Source: Arthrobacter sp. SLBN-112
GTDB taxonomy: Bacteria > Actinomycetota > Actinomycetes > Actinomycetales > Micrococcaceae
Assembly: GCF_030944625.1 (NCBI RefSeq)
Contig: NZ_JAUSXY010000001.1
Location: 930,001-994,000 of the forward strand
DNA: 64,000 nucleotides
Reading direction: 5' to 3'
Every line of letters begins with the position of its first letter. The first letter of the stretch is position 1. Shown piece by piece: positions 42,390 to 50,845 of the stretch. Under the pieces are notes generated by a model. That model searched no databases, was not told the DNA's origin, and worked only from the letters and a program-made list of their open reading frames with translations. The translations under genes were made by a program, and so were the position numbers.

Positions 42390-44075
42390 TCAGAGCCCCA
42401 GTTCCTCCAGGACCGGCAGTTTCTCCCGCACCCACGCCCGGGCTTCCGTGGCGCTCGGCGCGGAGAGGGCCAGCTTTGCCAGTTCCTGGGCTTCGGAGAG
42501 GGTCACTGTCTTCAGGACGGCGGCCACCGCCGCGAGCGAGCGGGCGGTCATGGACAGGGTGTTCACCCCAAGGCCGGTGAGGACGACGGCGAGGGCCGGG
42601 TCCGCGGCAGCCTCACCGCAGACGCCTACCGGCTTGTTGTGGCCTTCGGCCCTGGACCCTTCAACCGTGAGCCCGACGAGGCGCAGGACCGCGGGCTGCC
42701 AGGGGGTATTGAGGTTGGCAAGGGGGCCGAGCTGGCGGTCGGCGGCCATGGCGTACTGGGTCAGGTCGTTGGTGCCCAGGCTGGCGAAGCCCACTTCGCG
42801 GAGGATCGCTTCGGCGGTGAGGGCGGCGGACGGGACCTCCACCATGACGCCGGGGGTCTTGATGCCGGCGTCTGCGCACATGGAAGCGAAGCGCGCGGCT
42901 TCCTCGGCCGTGGAAATCATGGGGGCCATGACCCAGACGTCGGCCTCGGACTCTTGCTGGGCCAGCGCGATGGCTTCCAGCTGCCGGTCCAGGACGCCGG
43001 GGGTGGTGAAGTCGGTGCGGTAGCCGCGGACGCCCAGGGCCGGGTTGGGCTCCGTGGAGTCGGTCAGGAACGGCAGGGGCTTGTCGGCCCCGGCGTCCAG
43101 CGTGCGCAGGACCACCTTCTTGCCGGGGAAGGCATCGAAGACGCTCTTGTAGGCCGCTGCCTGTTCCTCCACGCTGGGTTCGGTATCGCGTTCCAGGAAG
43201 CAGAACTCGGTGCGGAACAGGCCCACGCCCTGCGCTCCGAGTTTGGCAGCGGCTTCGGCGTCCTTGCCGCCGCCCACGTTGGCGAGCAGCGGCACCAGGT
43301 GGCCGTCCGCCGTCGTGCCCGTGCCGTTGAACTCCGCCAGCAGCGACGCCGTGGCGGCCCACGCCTCGGCTGTAGCCCGGAGGGTCTCATCCGGTTCGGA
43401 CGTGATGTTCCCGGCCGCACCGTCAACGTACACCTCGGTGCCGTCCGCGAGTTCGTCCACGCCGACGGCAGCAACCACGGCGGGCAGGCCCAGGGACCGG
43501 GCGATGATGGCGGTGTGGGACTGGGGGCCGCCGCCTGCGGTAACCAGTGCCAGGACCTTGTTGGGGTCCAGGGTGGCGGTGTCGGCCGGCGCAAGGTCCT
43601 CGGCCACCAGGACGAACGGGGTGTTGGAGGCCGGGATACCCGGCGCGGGAACACCGCGGAGCTCAGCGACGATCCGGGCGCGGACGTCCAGGACGTCCGT
43701 GGCGCGTTCGGCCATGTAGCCGCCCAGGTTGTGCAGCATCTCGGAAACCGAGGAGCCGGATTCCCAGATGGCGCGTTCGGCGGAGGTTCCGCGGGCCACA
43801 AGCTTGGCGGCCCCCTTGATCAGCATGGTGTCCTTGGCCATCAGCGCGGTGGCTTCCAGGACTGCCTTGCCATCACCCACGGCATGGGAGGCCCGGTCCT
43901 TCAGTTCGTCGTGCACGGCCTGCGCGGCAGCTTTCAATGCGGCGGTGGCTTCATCGGCAGTGGTGTCGGCGGCCAGCTGGTCGCCGACGGGCGGCTCGCT
44001 GATCGGTTTGGGCATCTGGCGGATGGTGCCGATGACGCGACCTGGACTGACGCCTACTCCTGGGAAGTTCTGCAC
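42390..44075 (-). CDS. ptsI: Phosphoenolpyruvate-protein phosphotransferase (PTS enzyme I)
   Basis: A 561-residue enzyme I that takes phosphate from PEP and passes it to HPr. The phosphorylated His187 lies in GGGPQSHTAIIARSLGLPAVV. The PEP-binding barrel follows with GVGLFRTEFCFLE, LRTLDAGADKPLPFL, NPALGVRGYRTDF, MVEVPSAAL, LGTNDLTQYAMAADR and the active-site cysteine in VGVCGEAAAD. GTG 44075 follows GAGGA by six bases. It is divergent from the TetR-mtlA-mtlD genes it presumably serves. No ptsH (HPr) was found in the window. Confidence 0.95.
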   Translation of the reverse strand: MQNFPGVGVSPGRVIGTIRQMPKPISEPPVGDQLAADTTADEATAALKAAAQAVHDELKDRASHAVGDGKAVLEATALMAKDTMLIKGAAKLVARGTSAERAIWESGSSVSEMLHNLGGYMAERATDVLDVRARIVAELRGVPAPGIPASNTPFVLVAEDLAPADTATLDPNKVLALVTAGGGPQSHTAIIARSLGLPAVVAAVGVDELADGTEVYVDGAAGNITSEPDETLRATAEAWAATASLLAEFNGTGTTADGHLVPLLANVGGGKDAEAAAKLGAQGVGLFRTEFCFLERDTEPSVEEQAAAYKSVFDAFPGKKVVLRTLDAGADKPLPFLTDSTEPNPALGVRGYRTDFTTPGVLDRQLEAIALAQQESEADVWVMAPMISTAEEAARFASMCADAGIKTPGVMVEVPSAALTAEAILREVGFASLGTNDLTQYAMAADRQLGPLANLNTPWQPAVLRLVGLTVEGSRAEGHNKPVGVCGEAAADPALAVVLTGLGVNTLSMTARSLAAVAAVLKTVTLSEAQELAKLALSAPSATEARAWVREKLPVLEELGL

Positions 44076-44202
44076 TGAAGGTCCTCATTCTCTGCCGGTA
44101 GACAGGCCCGCCAAGTTCTCCGGCGCCGTGCCGGGTCCGCCGGTGGACTGCTACGTCCAGGGCGGGAAACGTGCCTGAAAAAATTGTATGTGATTCAGTT
44201 CA

Positions 44203-44217
44203 TATAGCAACGCTATA
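44203..44217. promoter_or_regulatory. TetR operator upstream of mannitol-region regulator
   Basis: Perfect TATAGC-AAC-GCTATA five bases before the -10 box TAGGGT (44223-44228) of the tetR gene and about 130 bases before ptsI, so it may control both directions. Confidence 0.65.
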
Positions 44218-44222
44218 GGTGC

Positions 44223-44228
44223 TAGGGT
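44223..44228 (+). promoter_or_regulatory. -10 box of leaderless tetR promoter
   Basis: TAGGGT, seven bases, ATG 44236. Confidence 0.45.
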
Positions 44229-44235
44229 AGCGGTT

Positions 44236-44964
44236 ATGAGTTTGGATGGCCAGCTTCCCCCCAAAATGCGGCTGCTCCGCGCAGCCGCGGAGTTGCTGGC
44301 AAATTCCGCGGGGGCGCCGGTGTCCACCCGCCAGATCACCCAGCTGGCTGGGGTATCGGCGCCAACGCTGTACCACCACTTCGGTGACAAGGAAGGTCTG
44401 TTCGACGCCGTCGTCGCCGCAGGGTTTGAGGAATATGTCGCGGGCGAAAGGGATTTTGCCCCTTCCGGACAGCCGATTGAGGACATCCGGAGAATGTGGG
44501 ACAACCATGTCCAGTTCGGACTGAACCAGCCCGAGTTGTACCTGGTGATGTTTGGCAACATCCGCCCGGAAAGCCGGCCTGCCATCGTGGCGGACGCCGA
44601 GGCGCTGATGGAGGAGATGCTGAACAAGGCAGCGGCTGCGGGCCAGCTGAACGTCCAGCCCAGGGAGGCGGCCAGGTCAATCCTGGCGGCCAACGTGGGC
44701 GTGACGTTGATGCTGATTGCGGAGTCCGTCGCCGAAAGGAACCTCGAATTGTCCACCATGACCCGGGACGCCATGATCTTCGCGGTGTCCGCCGAGCCCG
44801 CCAGCGGCTCCGCCGGGGGCAGCACCGGGAAGTCCTCGGTGGTGGTGGCAGCGATCGCCCTGAACGCCGCACTTCAGGCTTCGCACTCTGACCAGCTTTC
44901 GAGCTCGGAACTCAAGCTCTTCCTCGAATGGCTGCACCGGATCTCCACCAGCGCCGCCGGTTAG
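44236..44964 (+). CDS. TetR family transcriptional regulator, likely of the mannitol PTS genes
   Basis: A 242-residue TetR protein. The HTH occupies about 10-57 (MRLLRAAAELLANSAGAPVSTRQITQLAGVSAPTLYHHFGDKEGL). The ligand domain is longer than usual and ends with a polar, Ser/Ala-rich region and a last helix (ELKLFLEWLHRI). It lies between divergent ptsI and mtlA, 88 bases before mtlA on the same strand, so a role in PTS or mannitol control is likely. This differs from the usual MtlR-type activators and is inferred from position only. Confidence 0.85.
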   Translation: MSLDGQLPPKMRLLRAAAELLANSAGAPVSTRQITQLAGVSAPTLYHHFGDKEGLFDAVVAAGFEEYVAGERDFAPSGQPIEDIRRMWDNHVQFGLNQPELYLVMFGNIRPESRPAIVADAEALMEEMLNKAAAAGQLNVQPREAARSILAANVGVTLMLIAESVAERNLELSTMTRDAMIFAVSAEPASGSAGGSTGKSSVVVAAIALNAALQASHSDQLSSSELKLFLEWLHRISTSAAG

Positions 44965-45052
44965 GCCCCAATCAGCGCATTACCCAGCACTACGTCGTCG
45001 TAATCATTCGGACCATCCTGCGGAGCAGCAGGAATGACGGTTAGGAAATCAC

Positions 45053-47116
45053 ATGGCAACAGAGACAGTTGCAAAACCCCGCACCAGCGCGCGCGTGCAC
45101 GTCCAAAAGTTCGGGACATTCCTGTCCGGCATGATCATGCCCAACATCGGTGCGTTCATCGCCTGGGGCATCATCACCGCCCTCTTCATCGAGAAGGGCT
45201 GGCTGCCGGTGCCGCAGCTGGGTGGTTTCGGCGAGACCGACGGGAAGCCCAACATCGGCCTGGTGGGCCCGATGATCACCTACCTCCTGCCCCTGCTGAT
45301 CGGCTACACCGGCGGCAAAATGGTCTACGACGTCCGCGGCGGCGTGCTGGGTGCCATCGGCACCATGGGCGTGATCGTCGGTGCCGGCATCCCCATGTTC
45401 ATCGGCGCCATGATCATGGGCCCGCTGGGCGGCTGGACCATGAAGAAGATCGACATGCTGTGGGACGGCAAGATCCGCCCCGGCTTCGAGATGCTGGTCA
45501 ACAATTTCTCCGCCGGTATTTGGGGCGCCTTGCTGGCCCTGTTGGGCTTCTATGGCATTTCGCCGCTGGTCACCGCTTTCAGTGAGCAGGCAGGCAAGTT
45601 CGTCGAGTTCCTGGTGCAGAACGGGCTCCTGCCGCTGACCAGCATCTTCATCGAACCGGCTAAGGTCCTGTTCCTGAACAACGCCATCAACCACGGCGTG
45701 CTCACGCCGCTGGGCGTGCAGCAGTCGCTGGAGCAGGGCAAGTCCATCCTGTTCCTGCTCGAAGCCAACCCGGGCCCCGGCCTGGGCCTCCTGCTCGCGT
45801 ACACGTTCTTTGGCCGCGGCGCCGCCAAGGCATCGGCTCCCGGCGCAGCCCTCATCCAGTTCTTCGGCGGTATCCACGAGATCTACTTCCCGTACGTCCT
45901 GATGCGCCCGCTGCTCATCCTGGGTACGATCGCCGGCGGCATGACCGGCATCGCCACGCTTGCCGTCACCAACTCGGGCCTGGTGGCCCCGGCCGCGCCT
46001 GGCTCCATCTTCGCCGTGCTGGCGCAGACCTCCCGCGACAGCTACTTCGGCGTGATCCTCTCCGTGGTGCTGGCGGCCACAGTCTCCTTCCTGGTGTCTT
46101 CCGTCATCCTGCGAACCACCAAGCACAGCGATGAGACGGACCTGTCCGACGCCACCTCCCGCATGGAGGAGATGAAGGGGAAGAAGAGCTCGGTTGCCTC
46201 CACCCTGACCGGTGCCGGCGCAGGAGCCGCAGCGGGTGCCGCTGCCGGCCGCCGCGGCGGAGTAGGCGTCCTGGCAGGCCCGGTGCGCAACGTCGTGTTC
46301 GCCTGCGACGCCGGCATGGGCTCCAGCGCCATGGGCGCCTCGGTGCTGCGGAACAAGATCAAGGCCGCCGGGTTCCCCGACGTCAAGGTCACCAACGCCT
46401 CCATCGCCAACCTCACCGACAGCTACGACGTCGTGGTCACCCACCAGGACCTCACCGAGCGTGCCAAGCCGGCCACGTCCAGCGCCGTGCACTATTCGGT
46501 GGACAACTTCATGAGCAGCCCGCGCTACGACGAGATCGTGGAGCTGGTCCGCGAAAGCAACACCGAGCGCGGTGACACGGCCGACGCCGGCGCCACCCAC
46601 GGTGCGCACGCCGCCGATGCCCCGGTGGATGCTGCGCCCGCTGCCGCGGCAGGAACCGCGGCTGCGGCTTCCGCTGCCGGAACCCCCGAGATCCTGGCCC
46701 GGGAGAGCGTGGTCCTGACCGGTTCGGCTACCACCCGCGACGCTGCCATCGACGAGGCAGGCCGGCTGCTGCTGGCCCGGGGCGCCGTGGATGAGGGCTA
46801 CATCGCCGCCATGCACGAGCGCGAGGAGTCCGTGTCCACCTACATGGGCAGCTTCCTGGCCATCCCGCACGGCACCAACGCCGCCAAGGACCACATCCGC
46901 AAGTCCGCGGTGTCCGTGATCCGCTACCCGGAAGGCATCGACTGGAACGGCAAGGAAGTGAAGTTCGTGGTGGGCGTCGCAGGCATCAACAACGAACACC
47001 TGCACATCCTGTCCTCCATCGCCAAGGTCTTCACGAACAAGGAGCAGGTGGCACGGCTCGAGGCTGCCACGTCCGAGGATGAAGTCCTGGAGCTCTTCGG
47101 AAAGGTCAACGCTTAA
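45053..47116 (+). CDS. mtlA: PTS mannitol permease, fused IICBA
   Basis: A 687-residue mannitol transporter that phosphorylates mannitol to mannitol 1-phosphate during uptake. IIC (about 15-350) starts with [23 protein letters not shown] and contains [24 protein letters not shown] and [16 protein letters not shown] (about 410-505) has the phosphocysteine Cys418 in [17 protein letters not shown] (about 545-687) has the phosphohistidine His606 in FLAIPHGTN. Ala/Gly-rich linkers join the domains (about 380-408 and 515-545). TTAGGAAAT precedes ATG 45053. TAATG overlap with mtlD shows coupling. Confidence 0.95.
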   Translation: MATETVAKPRTSARVHVQKFGTFLSGMIMPNIGAFIAWGIITALFIEKGWLPVPQLGGFGETDGKPNIGLVGPMITYLLPLLIGYTGGKMVYDVRGGVLGAIGTMGVIVGAGIPMFIGAMIMGPLGGWTMKKIDMLWDGKIRPGFEMLVNNFSAGIWGALLALLGFYGISPLVTAFSEQAGKFVEFLVQNGLLPLTSIFIEPAKVLFLNNAINHGVLTPLGVQQSLEQGKSILFLLEANPGPGLGLLLAYTFFGRGAAKASAPGAALIQFFGGIHEIYFPYVLMRPLLILGTIAGGMTGIATLAVTNSGLVAPAAPGSIFAVLAQTSRDSYFGVILSVVLAATVSFLVSSVILRTTKHSDETDLSDATSRMEEMKGKKSSVASTLTGAGAGAAAGAAAGRRGGVGVLAGPVRNVVFACDAGMGSSAMGASVLRNKIKAAGFPDVKVTNASIANLTDSYDVVVTHQDLTERAKPATSSAVHYSVDNFMSSPRYDEIVELVRESNTERGDTADAGATHGAHAADAPVDAAPAAAAGTAAAASAAGTPEILARESVVLTGSATTRDAAIDEAGRLLLARGAVDEGYIAAMHEREESVSTYMGSFLAIPHGTNAAKDHIRKSAVSVIRYPEGIDWNGKEVKFVVGVAGINNEHLHILSSIAKVFTNKEQVARLEAATSEDEVLELFGKVNA

Positions 47117-48279
47117 TGAAGGCAGTACATTTTGGCGCCGGCAACATCGGCCGCGGCTTCGTGGGCCTGCTCCTGCATGAGGCCGGCTACGAGGTGGTGT
47201 TCGCGGACGTGGCCGAGGAACTGATCACCCGGCTGGCGGCTGCGGACAGCTACGCGGTGCACGAGGTGGGCGAGAACCCTGCCGTGCGGACGGTGGACAA
47301 CTTCCGGGCGCTGAACTCCAACGCCCAGGAAGCTGAGCTGGTCGCGGAGATTGCGACGGCGGACATCGTCACCACGGCGGTGGGTCCGCACATCCTGAAG
47401 TTCGTGGCGCCCGTGATCGCCAAGGGCATCGTCGCCAGGGTGCCCGGCCGGGCACCCCTGCAGGTGATGGCCTGCGAGAACGCCATCAACGCCACGGACA
47501 TCCTGGCCAAAGAGGTGGCCGCCCAGCCGGGGGCCGCCGCCGGGGCCCTGGACGGGAAGGCGGTGTTCGCCAATACTGCCGTAGACAGGATCGTGCCCAA
47601 CCAGGAACCCGGGCAGGGCCTGGACGTCACCGTGGAAACCTTCTACGAATGGGTCATCGACCGGACCGCCTTCGGCGACGCCGCACCGGCGATCCCCGGT
47701 GCCACATTCGTGGACGACCTCTCGCCGTACATCGAACGGAAGCTGTTCACCGTGAATACCGGGCATGCCTCCGCGGCCTACCTGGGTTTTGAGGCGGGGC
47801 TGGAAAAGATCTCCGACGCCATGGCGGACCAGGATGTGGCCGAGGACGTCCGGGCGGTGCTCGAGGAGACCAAGCAGCTCCTGGTGGCCAAGCACGGTTT
47901 CAGCAACGACGAGCAGGAAGCCTACGTCCAGAAAATCCTGGTCCGGTTCTCCAACCCGTACTTGCCGGACACCGTCAACCGGGTGGGCCGGGCGCCGTTG
48001 CGGAAGTTGAGCCGCCACGAGCGCTTCATCGGCCCGGCGGCGGAGCTGGCGGAACGCGGCGTGGTGCCGGAGGCCCTGCTGGGCGCCATCGCTGCCGCGC
48101 TCCGCTTCAACGACCCCGCCGATGCCGAGGCCACCGAGCTGGCGGAGATCCTCGGCACCGCAAGCCCGGCTGACGCCACGGCCCGGATCACCGGACTGGA
48201 ACCGGACCATCCGCTGTTCAGCGCCGTCGCCACTCTCGTGGAGGAGCGGCAAGCGGAACTGGCCGGCACCCCCGCCTGA
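47116..48279 (+). CDS. mtlD: Mannitol-1-phosphate 5-dehydrogenase
   Basis: A 387-residue NAD-dependent enzyme converting mannitol 1-phosphate to fructose 6-phosphate, the step after MtlA. The Rossmann start [27 protein letters not shown], the [11 protein letters not shown] segment, and [17 protein letters not shown] with the catalytic Lys/Asn/His set are typical of MtlD. It starts inside the mtlA stop codon. A strong hairpin follows 26 bases after the stop. Confidence 0.95.
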   Translation: MKAVHFGAGNIGRGFVGLLLHEAGYEVVFADVAEELITRLAAADSYAVHEVGENPAVRTVDNFRALNSNAQEAELVAEIATADIVTTAVGPHILKFVAPVIAKGIVARVPGRAPLQVMACENAINATDILAKEVAAQPGAAAGALDGKAVFANTAVDRIVPNQEPGQGLDVTVETFYEWVIDRTAFGDAAPAIPGATFVDDLSPYIERKLFTVNTGHASAAYLGFEAGLEKISDAMADQDVAEDVRAVLEETKQLLVAKHGFSNDEQEAYVQKILVRFSNPYLPDTVNRVGRAPLRKLSRHERFIGPAAELAERGVVPEALLGAIAAALRFNDPADAEATELAEILGTASPADATARITGLEPDHPLFSAVATLVEERQAELAGTPA

Positions 48280-48304
48280 AGCACCCCCTGGCACGCGCCA
48301 TAAC

Positions 48305-48355
48305 AACGACGCCGGCACTTACCACTTCATTCCAGTAGTGGGTGCCGGCGTCGTT
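48305..48355 (+). terminator. Terminator of mtlA-mtlD
   Basis: Perfect 14-base arms AACGACGCCGGCAC (48305-48318) and GTGCCGGCGTCGTT (48342-48355), with an inner CCACT/AGTGG stem, followed by CGTCTTGCT. Confidence 0.8.
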
Positions 48356-48375
48356 CGTCTTGCTGCGCCCATGAG

Positions 48376-48488
48376 ACGCCCGCTCACCTTTGGCAGCTTT
48401 TCCCCGAACCCCCGCTCACCTTTTGCGTGTTTTACCGCAACGCCCGCTCACCTTTGGCAGGGTCCCGGTTCCCCCAAACCCCCGCTCA
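48376..48488 (+). repeat. Tandem repeat with 32-bp period, three full copies and one partial
   Basis: The core CCCGCTCA starts at 48379, 48411, 48443 and 48481 (steps 32, 32, 38). Copies 1 and 3 are identical over 21 bases (48376-48396 and 48440-48460, containing CCCGCTCACCTTTGGCAG); copy 2 reads CCCGCTCACCTTTTGC. The gaps between cores differ. It lies between the mtl terminator and a GNAT gene; function unknown. Confidence 0.75.
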
Positions 48489-48510
48489 GATCTTGTGCCA
48501 AGCTGGGCAG

Positions 48511-49032
48511 GTGACCGATACCCAAAGCGCCGTGACTCCTTTGCTGACCGCCGACGTCGACGGTGGTACGTTCCGCCTCCGCCACGCCACCCCTGCCGAC
48601 CTCCCGGCCATGGTGCGGCTGCTCGCCCACGACGCCTTGGGTGCCAGCCGCGAGACCGCGCGGGACATGGAGCCCTACCAGCGCGCTTTTGATGCGATCA
48701 ACGCCGACCCCGCCCACCTCTTGATCGTTGGCGAGACTGTTCCGCCGGGGGACCAGACTGGGCCGGTGGTGGCCACCTTCCAGCTCAGCTTCCTCCCCGG
48801 CATCTCCCGGCAAGGTGCGTGGCGCTCGCAGCTCGAAGGCGTCCGCGTGGCTGCGTCCCTTCGGGGGCAGGGCCTCGGAAAGCTCATGGTGGGCTGGGCC
48901 ATCGGGGAGTCCCGGCGCCGCGGCTGCAACCTGATGCAGCTGACCACGCACCACAGCCGCTCCGCAGCGCACCGGTTCTATGAGCAGCTGGGCTTTGAGG
49001 CCAGCCATGTAGGGATGAAGTTGACTCTCTGA
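48511..49032 (+). CDS. GNAT family N-acetyltransferase
   Basis: A 173-residue acetyltransferase. FRLRHATPADLPAMVRLL opens the fold; the acetyl-CoA loop is VRVAASLRGQGLGKLMVGWAI (R-G-Q-G-L-G-K), followed by GCNLMQLTTHHSRSAAHRFYEQLGFEASHVGMKLTL, the usual C-terminal strands. Such short GNATs acetylate small amines or antibiotics; the acceptor is unknown. GTG 48511 is chosen because the upstream open frame runs through the tandem repeat. Confidence 0.85.
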   Translation: MTDTQSAVTPLLTADVDGGTFRLRHATPADLPAMVRLLAHDALGASRETARDMEPYQRAFDAINADPAHLLIVGETVPPGDQTGPVVATFQLSFLPGISRQGAWRSQLEGVRVAASLRGQGLGKLMVGWAIGESRRRGCNLMQLTTHHSRSAAHRFYEQLGFEASHVGMKLTL

Positions 49033-49035
49033 GGC

Positions 49036-49071
49036 TTGACTGTTAGGCACCCTAAATGTTAGGCTACCTAA
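49036..49071 (+). promoter_or_regulatory. MarR promoter with two tandem TTAGG-N3-CCTAA operators
   Basis: -35 TTGACT (49036-49041), 18-base spacer, -10 TAGGCT (49060-49065), ATG 49074 eight bases on. Two 13-base dyads TTAGG-N3-CCTAA at 49043-49055 and 49059-49071, 16 bases apart, cover spacer, -10 and start region. Autorepression by the MarR protein is the obvious reading. Confidence 0.75.
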
Positions 49072-49073
49072 CG

Positions 49074-49511
49074 ATGAACGACGATAACGCACTGCAGGAA
49101 CTTGCCAGCGGGTTCCGCGAAGCCCTCCGCCACAGCGTGTACCTGGTCCGGCGCCTGGACGCCGACGGCGAACTCAGCGCCGCCCAGCTCAGCACCCTCA
49201 AGATGCTGCTCGACGAGGGCCAGCGCGTCGGCGAGATCGCCCGGAACCTCGGGGTCCGTGTCCCCAGCGCCACCGAGCAGATCATCAAGCTCGAACGTGC
49301 CGGGCTGGCCCGCCGCGAGCCGGACCCCAACGACTCCCGCGCCGTCCGGGTGATCCTGACCCCCGAAGGCCGGGACGCCGTCGACTCCGCAAACCGGCGC
49401 CGCAACCAGGTAATGGCAGGCATCCTGAGCACCCTCAGCGACCAGGACCGCAAGGCCCTGGCGGACGCGCTGCCGGTCATCGACAAAATCAACGCTTCCC
49501 TCCAGAACTGA
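49074..49511 (+). CDS. MarR family transcriptional regulator
   Basis: A 145-residue MarR protein with a typical winged helix in the middle: AAQLSTLKMLLDEGQRVGEIARNLGVRVPSATEQIIKLERAGLARREPDPNDSRAVRVILTPEGR, with the DSRAV wing. It is followed after 28 bases by a drug-type MFS gene on the same strand and probably controls both. The mRNA is predicted leaderless; an upstream in-frame TTG lies inside the operator and is rejected. Confidence 0.9.
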   Translation: MNDDNALQELASGFREALRHSVYLVRRLDADGELSAAQLSTLKMLLDEGQRVGEIARNLGVRVPSATEQIIKLERAGLARREPDPNDSRAVRVILTPEGRDAVDSANRRRNQVMAGILSTLSDQDRKALADALPVIDKINASLQN

Positions 49512-49539
49512 ACCAGTGACGAATTTAGGAGCACCCTCC

Positions 49540-50766
49540 ATGGACGGCCAGCTCGCAGAAACCCTGCCGGCACCAGAAAACACCTTGCAGGCTGAAAAGG
49601 CCTCATTCCTTAAGCAACCGAAGGCTGTGTGGGCCACCGCGCTCGCCGCAGTGTTCGCCTTCATGGGCATCGGCCTGGTGGACCCCATCCTCCCGGCCAT
49701 TGCCACAAACCTCGATGCCAGCCCCAGCCAGGTCTCGCTGCTGTTCACCAGCTACTTCCTGGTCACCGCGCTGGCCATGCTGATCACCGGGTTTGTCTCC
49801 TCCCGAATCGGCGGCAAACGGACCCTGCTGATCGGCCTGGCCGTGATTGTCGTCTTCTCCTCGCTCTCCGGCCTGTCCGCCAGCGTCGGTGAACTGGTGG
49901 GCTTCCGCGCGGGCTGGGGCCTGGGCAACGCACTGTTCGTGGCCACGGCCCTCGCCGTGATCGTGGGCGTGGCCAGCGGCGGCGCCGGTACCGCGATCAT
50001 CCTCTACGAAGCCGCCCTGGGCCTGGGTATCTCGCTCGGCCCGCTCTTGGGCGCCCTCCTGGGCGGCTGGCAGTGGCGCGCACCGTTCTTCGGCACCGCC
50101 GTCCTCATGGCGGCCGCCTTCGTCGCCCTGATCGCCCTGCTGCCCAAGACGCCCCTGCCCGAGCGAAAGGTCCGCCTGCGCGATCCCCTGCTGGCATTGG
50201 GCCACAAGGGACTGCGGACGACGGCGGCGAGCGGCCTGTTCTACAACTACGGCTTCTTCACCATCCTGGCCTTCACCCCGTTCATCCTGGGCATGAACGC
50301 CTACGGAATCGGCGGCGTCTTCTTCGGCTGGGGCGTGGCCGTGGCCGTCTTCTCCGTCTTCGTGGCACCGCCGCTGCAGGCCCGTTTCGGTGCCGTCAAG
50401 GTACTGGCCGGCACCCTGTTCCTGCTCATGCTGGACCTGGCCGGGCTGGGCCTGGCGGCGGGGCACTCGGTGCCGGCCGTCGTCGTCCTGGTGATCGTTG
50501 CCGGTGCCCTGCTGGGCGTCAACAACACCATTTACACCGAACTGGCCATGGGTGTCTCGGATTCGCCCCGCCCCGTGGCGTCCTCCGGCTACAACTTCGT
50601 CCGCTGGATGGGCGGTGCGCTGGCCCCGTTCGCGGCGGCGCAGCTCGGTGAGCACTTCGGCCCGCAGGTTCCGTTCTTCGCGGGTGCGGCGGCCATGGTG
50701 GTCGCCATCCTGATCGCCCTCGGCGGCCGGGCCTACCTCTCCTCGCACGAACCGCACGTGGTGTAA
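49540..50766 (+). CDS. MFS drug-efflux-type transporter (DHA1)
   Basis: A 408-residue transporter with twelve membrane segments. FAFMGIGLVDPILPAIATNLDAS in the first helix and SSRIGGKRTLLIGL in the 2-3 loop are the drug:H+ antiporter-1 marks; AIILYEAALGLGISLGPLLGALLGG in helix 5 corresponds to antiporter motif C. Likely an efflux pump induced by the substrate sensed by the MarR protein upstream. ATG 49540 follows AGGAG by eight bases; GTG 49516 has no site. A clear terminator follows. Confidence 0.9.
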   Translation: MDGQLAETLPAPENTLQAEKASFLKQPKAVWATALAAVFAFMGIGLVDPILPAIATNLDASPSQVSLLFTSYFLVTALAMLITGFVSSRIGGKRTLLIGLAVIVVFSSLSGLSASVGELVGFRAGWGLGNALFVATALAVIVGVASGGAGTAIILYEAALGLGISLGPLLGALLGGWQWRAPFFGTAVLMAAAFVALIALLPKTPLPERKVRLRDPLLALGHKGLRTTAASGLFYNYGFFTILAFTPFILGMNAYGIGGVFFGWGVAVAVFSVFVAPPLQARFGAVKVLAGTLFLLMLDLAGLGLAAGHSVPAVVVLVIVAGALLGVNNTIYTELAMGVSDSPRPVASSGYNFVRWMGGALAPFAAAQLGEHFGPQVPFFAGAAAMVVAILIALGGRAYLSSHEPHVV

Positions 50767-50783
50767 GCGGCCGGACAACAAGC

Positions 50784-50816
50784 AAACCCTCCATCACGCC
50801 AGGTGATGGAGGGTTT
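50784..50816. terminator. Bidirectional terminator between two MFS genes
   Basis: Perfect arms AAACCCTCCATCAC (50784-50797) and GTGATGGAGGGTTT (50803-50816), 5-base loop, A-run on one side and T-run on the other, between convergent stops at 50766 and 50846. Confidence 0.85.
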
Positions 50817-50845
50817 GGTGTCTTCCGGCGAAAGCTGAAGGGGCG

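Noticed and set aside
42357..44078. 573-codon open frame antisense to ptsI
   Set aside because: Gly/Arg/Val-rich shadow of enzyme I with no motif.
48376..48488. CRISPR array
   Set aside because: Only three copies, changing core length, spacers of about 11-17 bases and no cas genes.
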